From NCBI GenBank assembly GCA_036477795.1, contig JAZGDL010000413.1, forward strand, positions 1-8,783: a stretch of 8,783 bases of DNA, in the 5' to 3' direction. Made by a program: the position numbers and the translations under genes. This stretch comes from JAZGDL01 sp036477795. Its GTDB lineage: Bacteria > Planctomycetota > Phycisphaerae > UBA1845. The notes beneath the pieces are model-generated. The model did not search any database and was not told the DNA's origin. It worked only from the letters and a program-made list of their open reading frames with translations. Below are positions 4,387-8,783 of this stretch, one piece after another; the stretch's first letter is position 1, and each line of letters starts with the position of its first letter.

Positions 4387-6612
4387 ATGTCCTTGACCCG
4401 TAATTATCGACCGAAGTTGAAGCATCATTACCGTCGCCGCGCGGTGGTGATCGTGAAAGTGGCCATTCTTTCCACGGTGCTGCTCGGTTTCGCAGCGCTG
4501 GGCATTGACGTGGGTATCTACGTTAACGCCGGCCACGAACTTGAGCGGGCCGTGGAAGCAGCGGCCCTGGCCGGGGCTGCCACCATGGCGCGCAGCGACC
4601 CGAACGATTTAACCTTCACCCCGGCCCGTAATTCGGCGGTAGAATGCGCCCTGCAGAACCTGGTCACCGGCGACCGCTTGCACATTTCCACCGAAGACGT
4701 GGAGTTCGGCTGGGCCCAGGCCGATGCCGATGGTGTATACGGTTTCACACCAGACCCGGCGAACGTGAACGCCGTCCGTGTGACCGGTCGGCGCACGGAC
4801 GAAAACCTCGTCGACGGTCCGATTTCGCTTATTTTCGCGGCCGTCTTGGGCATGGACGAGGCCAATGTCACCCGATCCTCGACGGCGTTGATGCAGCCGC
4901 GGGACATCGTCATGGTGGTGGACATATCCGACTCGTCAAACAACGACTCGGAGCTGCGCAACCTGCGCCGCGTGGAGATCAACCTCGGTAAGGTGTGGGC
5001 TGCGCTGCCCGGCGGTTTGAATGAGCCAACATTGCCATTGGAGCTGTTTACGAACAAATGGGACCAGGCCTGGTCCGGTCATGCCAAGGAGTACCTGGCG
5101 TCGGGATTTGGCTGGGGATTCTTCCAGCGCAATCCAGGGGGCCAGAAGTGGGGGAATGGCTTCGGCTACGTCATCGATCATCCGGAGGAAGGTGAGGAGG
5201 GGCTCTATCTGGGATCGCAGACCTACAACCCCGACGAGGACGAAGGGCTGTTGGACTTGCCCAGCGGTGTCTCGCCGGACGGCTCGGCTGAGCGCAAGGA
5301 TTGGGTTCCGGCAGGAGTCGACACGCCCATCGAGGAGATTAAGGACTACTTGCACAGCCTCGGCTACAAAGGCGAGTACAATGGCGAGGTGTCAAATAGC
5401 GGTATCAACTGGTTAGAAGCGTTCGGTATCGACTTTGACTTTGACCCACACGTGCCAACATGGAACCAGACGACTGTCCATGACGACTTGCAAATTGACG
5501 TGGTTGATTCGGAGATCGACGCCATTCTTTCCGACTATGCTGAGGTGTCCGGCAGCGACTTTCAGCGCGAGGTCTGGGTGGCCCGGGTGGCCGTTGCCAC
5601 CGGTTTTGCCAAGTGGAACAGCGGGCTCAAGGTCCCTGGCCAAGAGATGATGTGGGAACAGGAGGAATGGACTGAGCCGGCCAGCTACAGCCCGTTCAAC
5701 CCCCTGGCGTATGGCAATTGGATCGTTGAGCCTGAGGAGCTGGTGTGGGAAACCACCACGCTGGGCGGCCGTTCACGAGGGGAAATGAAGAAGTTGTGGA
5801 AGGCCTACTTGGACTACATCGCAGAACCGGAGACGCCCATGCTGCTGGAGGACCTGGCCATGGGGCAAGGCGGCGATTCACGGTTTCAATTCAAAGTCGG
5901 TCTGAAAACGTTTACGGACTTCCTGCTGGCGAGGAAACCTTCTCATGATGGCCTGGGTGGCGACCTGTCGAGGGGCACCCCGGAGTTCGTGGACACCCCC
6001 GCACAGCCGCTGCAGGCGGAACAGGACGCGGTGAAGTTTCTAGTTGACTCCCTGGATCCGGTGCTTGGCGACCGGTTGGGGCTGATAGTCTTTGCCACGA
6101 ACGTTCACCAGCTTGTGGACCTGACCGACTTGAGTCCGGATGGGCCGCACGCGGTGCCCGATGCCCTGGAGGGCAAGCAGGCGGTCCACTATTGGAAGGA
6201 CAGTTGGACGAACATCGCCGGCGGCATCCGTCAGGCTCGCGAAATGTTACTCAGTTCGGGGCGCCCGTCGGCCACCAAAGTCATCGTGCTGGTCAGCGAC
6301 ACCATCGCCACGGCGTACGACGCGGAAGACGGTACGGTAGCGGTCGGGGACGAGGCCGAAGCGGCCCGCAAAGCGGTGGAGCAGGCGATACTGGCCGGCG
6401 CCGAAGGCATCGCGATCTACGCAGTGGGTCTGGGCGCCGAAGCTGATACGACCGTTATGGCTGATATTGCCAGAGAATCCCATGGTCGGCATTTCCACGT
6501 GGAGCGTTTCCCCGACCCTGCCAGCCCGATTGACATCGAAACGTACGTAGAAAAACTCAAGAGAAAGTTTGAGGAGATTGCGGTCATACGGCGTGTCCGT
6601 GTAGTTCAATGA
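4387..6612 (+). CDS. tadG: TadG-like pilus assembly protein with a VWA domain split by a large insertion, 741 residues
   Basis: TadG-type proteins are envelope components of the Tad system. The N terminus has the TadE/G-like anchor (HHYRRRAVVIVKVAILSTVLLGFAALGIDVG, described in two parts: basic 13-18, hydrophobic 19-45) followed by the NAGHELERAVEAAALAGA helix typical of TadG. The usual processing Gly and Glu are absent, so it is probably not cleaved. A VWA domain begins at about 172 with the metal-binding motif DxSxS (Asp179, Ser181, Ser183). Its later elements come much further on: AVKFLVDSLDPVLGDRLGLIVFA (helix and strand, 548-570), Thr608 and Asp638 in VLVSD. About 360 residues between (185-545) are rich in Trp and acidic residues and match no fold I know. 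The ATG at 4387 has GGAG about 11 nt upstream; an out-of-frame ATG at 4382 would give only four residues. Its stop overlaps cpaE as ATGA. Confidence 0.85.
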   Translation: MSLTRNYRPKLKHHYRRRAVVIVKVAILSTVLLGFAALGIDVGIYVNAGHELERAVEAAALAGAATMARSDPNDLTFTPARNSAVECALQNLVTGDRLHISTEDVEFGWAQADADGVYGFTPDPANVNAVRVTGRRTDENLVDGPISLIFAAVLGMDEANVTRSSTALMQPRDIVMVVDISDSSNNDSELRNLRRVEINLGKVWAALPGGLNEPTLPLELFTNKWDQAWSGHAKEYLASGFGWGFFQRNPGGQKWGNGFGYVIDHPEEGEEGLYLGSQTYNPDEDEGLLDLPSGVSPDGSAERKDWVPAGVDTPIEEIKDYLHSLGYKGEYNGEVSNSGINWLEAFGIDFDFDPHVPTWNQTTVHDDLQIDVVDSEIDAILSDYAEVSGSDFQREVWVARVAVATGFAKWNSGLKVPGQEMMWEQEEWTEPASYSPFNPLAYGNWIVEPEELVWETTTLGGRSRGEMKKLWKAYLDYIAEPETPMLLEDLAMGQGGDSRFQFKVGLKTFTDFLLARKPSHDGLGGDLSRGTPEFVDTPAQPLQAEQDAVKFLVDSLDPVLGDRLGLIVFATNVHQLVDLTDLSPDGPHAVPDALEGKQAVHYWKDSWTNIAGGIRQAREMLLSSGRPSATKVIVLVSDTIATAYDAEDGTVAVGDEAEAARKAVEQAILAGAEGIAIYAVGLGAEADTTVMADIARESHGRHFHVERFPDPASPIDIETYVEKLKRKFEEIAVIRRVRVVQ

Positions 6613-7850
6613 GAGCTGGAGCTGGTAACGGAGGCGGAGCGGCGCCGGGGAGCGGTGCGGCACGTGTGGCCACGGACGGTGGGACCGTGCGGATGATCCT
6701 GTTCGACGCAGATTCGGCGTCGCAAAGCAGGATTCAGGAGACTCTCGAGAACATCGGCGGTGTTCGCGTGGTAGACGTGGTCACCGACGGCGAGGGGCTG
6801 GTTGCCTCGATCGAGAGGGCATCGCCTCCTCTGGTGGTGGCCAATCTCGATCCCGCGCCGGACGGGATCATGTCATCGGTGGCGAGCATCTCCGGCGGTC
6901 ACCCCGACATCACTTTTCTGGCGGTGTCCACCAGGGATGACGCCGGCTTGATCAAATCAGCGGTGCGGTCGGGCTTCAGCGATATTATCAAGCTGCCCGA
7001 GGAGGTGGAGCGCCTGGCCGAGGAGATCGGCAAAATCCGGCTGGGCGTTGAGGGCCATGGGGGGGCCGGACGGATCATAAGCGTGCTGGGCAGCGCCGGG
7101 GGTGTGGGTTGCACCACGGTGGCCGTCAATCTGGCGGTGGAACTGGCTGATAAGTCGGGGAAGGAGGTGGCCCTGGTCGATTTGAATTTCCAATTCGGGC
7201 ATGTGGCCATGATGCTCGATCTGGAGATTCAACACTCCATTGCCAATCTGTGCAGCGAAGGCAAGACCATCGATGAGCGCGTGGTGCAGAAGGCGGTGAC
7301 CAAGCACAAGAGCGGCGTGCACGTGGTGCCGCGGCCTCGTAACTTTGAAGAGACCGAAGGCTTGACCGCGGAATCGTGCGTGCCGTTGATCACATTATTG
7401 CGGCAGATGTACCCGTTCGTGGTGCTCGATGGCCCGAGTTGCTCCGACCCGACGGCGTTATCGGTTCTTGAAATAACCGATTGGAACTTGCTGGTGGTGC
7501 AGCCTTTGGTGACTTCCGCCAGGAATGCCAAGCGCATCCTGAGCGCTTTGGAGAAGTACGGTTTCAAGGGACAGGCGCTTAAGGCGGTGTGCAACCGTGC
7601 CGGAGGCGGTCTGAGCCATTTGAACAGCCAACGACTTGAAAAGTCGTTGGGCACTGACATCCTTTTGTGCGTACCGGACGACTGGACCAGCGTGAGCGCC
7701 GCGATTAATCTCGGTGAGCCGCTGTCCATGAACGCGCCGAAATCCAAGGCGCGTGACGCCATGCGCGAACTGGCTGACATTGTTCGCGGAGCGGGCGCCG
7801 AAACGGCGGACAAGAGCGCCGGGTTTTTCGGGCGGCTACTGAAGAAGTAA
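6609..7850 (+). CDS. cpaE: CpaE/TadZ pilus-localisation protein (receiver-like plus MinD/ParA-type domain), 413 residues
   Basis: TadZ/CpaE proteins mark the cell site where the Tad machine is built. Residues about 28-145 form a receiver-like domain (MILFDADSASQSRIQETLENI, with Lys128-Leu-Pro near its end), but no clear phosphorylatable Asp in the standard place. From about 155 a MinD/ParA-type domain follows: RIISVLGSAGGVGCTTVAVNLA is the P-loop and VALVDLNFQFGHVAMMLDL the next strand. The deviant Walker A lacks both usual lysines (Ala163 and Cys168 stand in their places), a known tendency of TadZ proteins that suggests weak or absent ATP hydrolysis. The ATG at 6609 overlaps the tadG stop (ATGA). 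The first 26 residues are Gly/Ala-rich and may be a linker or untranslated; Met29 is an alternative start. The protein ends with a basic GFFGRLLKK tail. Confidence 0.9.
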   Translation: MRAGAGNGGGAAPGSGAARVATDGGTVRMILFDADSASQSRIQETLENIGGVRVVDVVTDGEGLVASIERASPPLVVANLDPAPDGIMSSVASISGGHPDITFLAVSTRDDAGLIKSAVRSGFSDIIKLPEEVERLAEEIGKIRLGVEGHGGAGRIISVLGSAGGVGCTTVAVNLAVELADKSGKEVALVDLNFQFGHVAMMLDLEIQHSIANLCSEGKTIDERVVQKAVTKHKSGVHVVPRPRNFEETEGLTAESCVPLITLLRQMYPFVVLDGPSCSDPTALSVLEITDWNLLVVQPLVTSARNAKRILSALEKYGFKGQALKAVCNRAGGGLSHLNSQRLEKSLGTDILLCVPDDWTSVSAAINLGEPLSMNAPKSKARDAMRELADIVRGAGAETADKSAGFFGRLLKK

Positions 7851-7874
7851 GTTGCTCGGCTGATGCGTGTGGTG

Positions 7875-7933
7875 CCTTGTGGAACAGGCTTTCCAGCCTG
7901 TTTCTTGACCGGCTGGAAAGCCGGTCCCACAGG
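7875..7933. repeat. Long imperfect inverted repeat between cpaE and tadA
   Basis: The arms 7875-7898 and 7911-7933 are complementary over about 23 bp with two or three differences, including a perfect 12-bp core GGCTTTCCAGCC/GGCTGGAAAGCC. Each arm also forms its own smaller hairpin (ACAGGCT-TTCC-AGCCTGT and GACCGGCT-GGAA-AGCCGGTC). There is no T-tract, so it is not a standard terminator. From memory this 'GGCTGGAAAGCC' type element recurs between genes in planctomycete and related genomes, like REP sequences. Confidence 0.8.
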
Positions 7934-7978
7934 CGCGAGTTGACCTGGTGGATCAGCGAGAGGTAGCAGAGGGCGGAG

Positions 7979-8783
7979 ATGTTCAAGGGCTCGTCGAAAC
8001 CGAAATCGGGTTTTTCAAGCCAACCTGCCAGCAGCGTTGACGCTGGATCTGCCCCCGCCGCGGCGCCTTCCGACACCCAACGGATCGACAGCGATTCCAT
8101 CAAGACGCGAATCCACCGCAAACTGCTGGATCGTCTGGACCTTTCCCAGGTCATCCAGCAGGACAGCGACGTCACCCGGGAAGAGGTCAAGACCCTGGTT
8201 GAGGCTTTGTGTGACGAGGAGGAGGTGCTGCTTGATCAGGCTGACCGGCAGCGCATCATCACCGAGGTGCTCGATCAGACGTTCGGGTTGGGGCCCCTGG
8301 AGGAGTTGCTCAGTGATCCGGGAATCAGCGACATCCTGGTCAACGGGCCTAAGAGCGTGTATGTGGAAAAGGGCGGCGGTCTCCAACTGACCAGCGTCCA
8401 ATTCAAAGACAACGCCCACGTCCTGCACGTGCTCGACAAGATCGTGTCTGCGGTGGGCCGGCGGGTGGACGAAGTGAACCCCATGGTCGATGCCCGTCTC
8501 GCCGACGGCAGCCGGGTCAACGCCATCATCCCGCCGCTGGCCCTGGACGGCCCTTCCATATCCATTCGCCGCTTCGGCAAAGACCCCGTAACCTGGGACA
8601 ATTACATCACCTGGAGCAGTGCGACGCCCGAGATGCGCGATCTGATTCACGCCGCGGTGGTTGGACGTCTCAACGTGATGATCATCGGCGGAACCGGTTC
8701 AGGAAAGACCACGTTGCTGAACAACTGCTCCTCGTTCATTCCCGAGACGGAACGGATCATCACCATCGAGGACGCGGCTGAAC
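7979..8783 (+). CDS. tadA: Tad secretion ATPase TadA/CpaF, N-terminal 268 residues (3' end outside window)
   Basis: TadA/CpaF is the hexameric cytoplasmic ATPase that drives Flp pilus assembly. After a low-complexity Ser/Pro/Ala linker (residues 1-38) comes the family's N-terminal helical region (TRIHRKLLDRLDLSQV; TFGLGPLEELLSDPGISDILVNGP), with ILVNGP the characteristic CpaF motif. Next is the N-terminal PAS-like core with VNAIIPPLALDGPSISIRRF, then the Walker A GGTGSGKTT at 237-245 (Lys243). The window ends at IITIEDAAE, in the aspartate box. The usual length is above 400 residues. The frame opens at 7967 after a TAG, so ATG 7979 is the first ATG. GGAG touches the ATG directly and GAGAGG lies 15 nt away, so the ribosome-binding site is poorly spaced. 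It is 128 bp after cpaE, across the inverted repeat. Confidence 0.95.
   Translation, partial: MFKGSSKPKSGFSSQPASSVDAGSAPAAAPSDTQRIDSDSIKTRIHRKLLDRLDLSQVIQQDSDVTREEVKTLVEALCDEEEVLLDQADRQRIITEVLDQTFGLGPLEELLSDPGISDILVNGPKSVYVEKGGGLQLTSVQFKDNAHVLHVLDKIVSAVGRRVDEVNPMVDARLADGSRVNAIIPPLALDGPSISIRRFGKDPVTWDNYITWSSATPEMRDLIHAAVVGRLNVMIIGGTGSGKTTLLNNCSSFIPETERIITIEDAAE

Noticed and set aside
8037..8390. Plus-strand 117-codon frame at the right end
   Set aside because: It is a shadow of the TadA frame, which carries the ILVNGP and GGTGSGKTT motifs.

Overview
The window carries two unrelated blocks on opposite strands. The left block (minus strand, about 1-1075) holds the 5' part of trpD, a complete trp-type transcription attenuator in front of it, and a tRNA gene with anticodon CAT. 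The right block (plus strand, about 1624-8783) is a Tad/Flp pilus assembly locus that runs off the right edge inside the tadA/cpaF ATPase gene. Between them lies about 0.5 kb with no convincing complete gene. It may hold a protein remnant (1065-1316) and a small structured transcript ending in a hairpin plus T-tract (about 1339-1560).

The organism is a bacterium of roughly 58-60% GC by eye. The Flp pilin has a G-P-T-T-V-E-Y processing site, the TadG protein carries a von Willebrand A domain, and the DNA contains a GAAGGTT heptamer array and a 'GGCTGGAAAGCC' inverted repeat. From memory these suit Planctomycetota or a related PVC lineage; this is inference and has not been searched.

Left block: a TTGACA-17-TATGCT promoter on the minus strand drives a 26-codon leader with three consecutive Trp codons and a fourth downstream. 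Competing RNA pairings and an intrinsic terminator follow, just before the trpD ATG. Scarce charged tRNA-Trp should stall ribosomes on the Trp codons, free the antiterminator and let transcription enter trpD. The tRNA gene upstream, in the same direction, best fits the lysidine-modified tRNA-Ile(CAU).

Right block: a TTAACG-17-TATAAT promoter lies about 200 nt upstream of flp (major pilin), which is followed by a 14-bp perfect GC hairpin. Next come tadV/cpaA (prepilin peptidase), tadE (pseudopilin, ATGA-coupled to tadV), a 105-bp heptamer tandem repeat with an opposed partner, cpaB/rcpC, a tadG-like gene whose VWA domain is split by an insertion of about 360 residues, cpaE/tadZ (ATGA-coupled to tadG), a 60-bp inverted repeat, and tadA/cpaF (partial). 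TadV matures Flp and probably TadE, CpaE localises the machine, TadA powers it, and CpaB and TadG are envelope parts. No secretin gene (cpaC/rcpA) is present between cpaB and cpaE, where it often sits.
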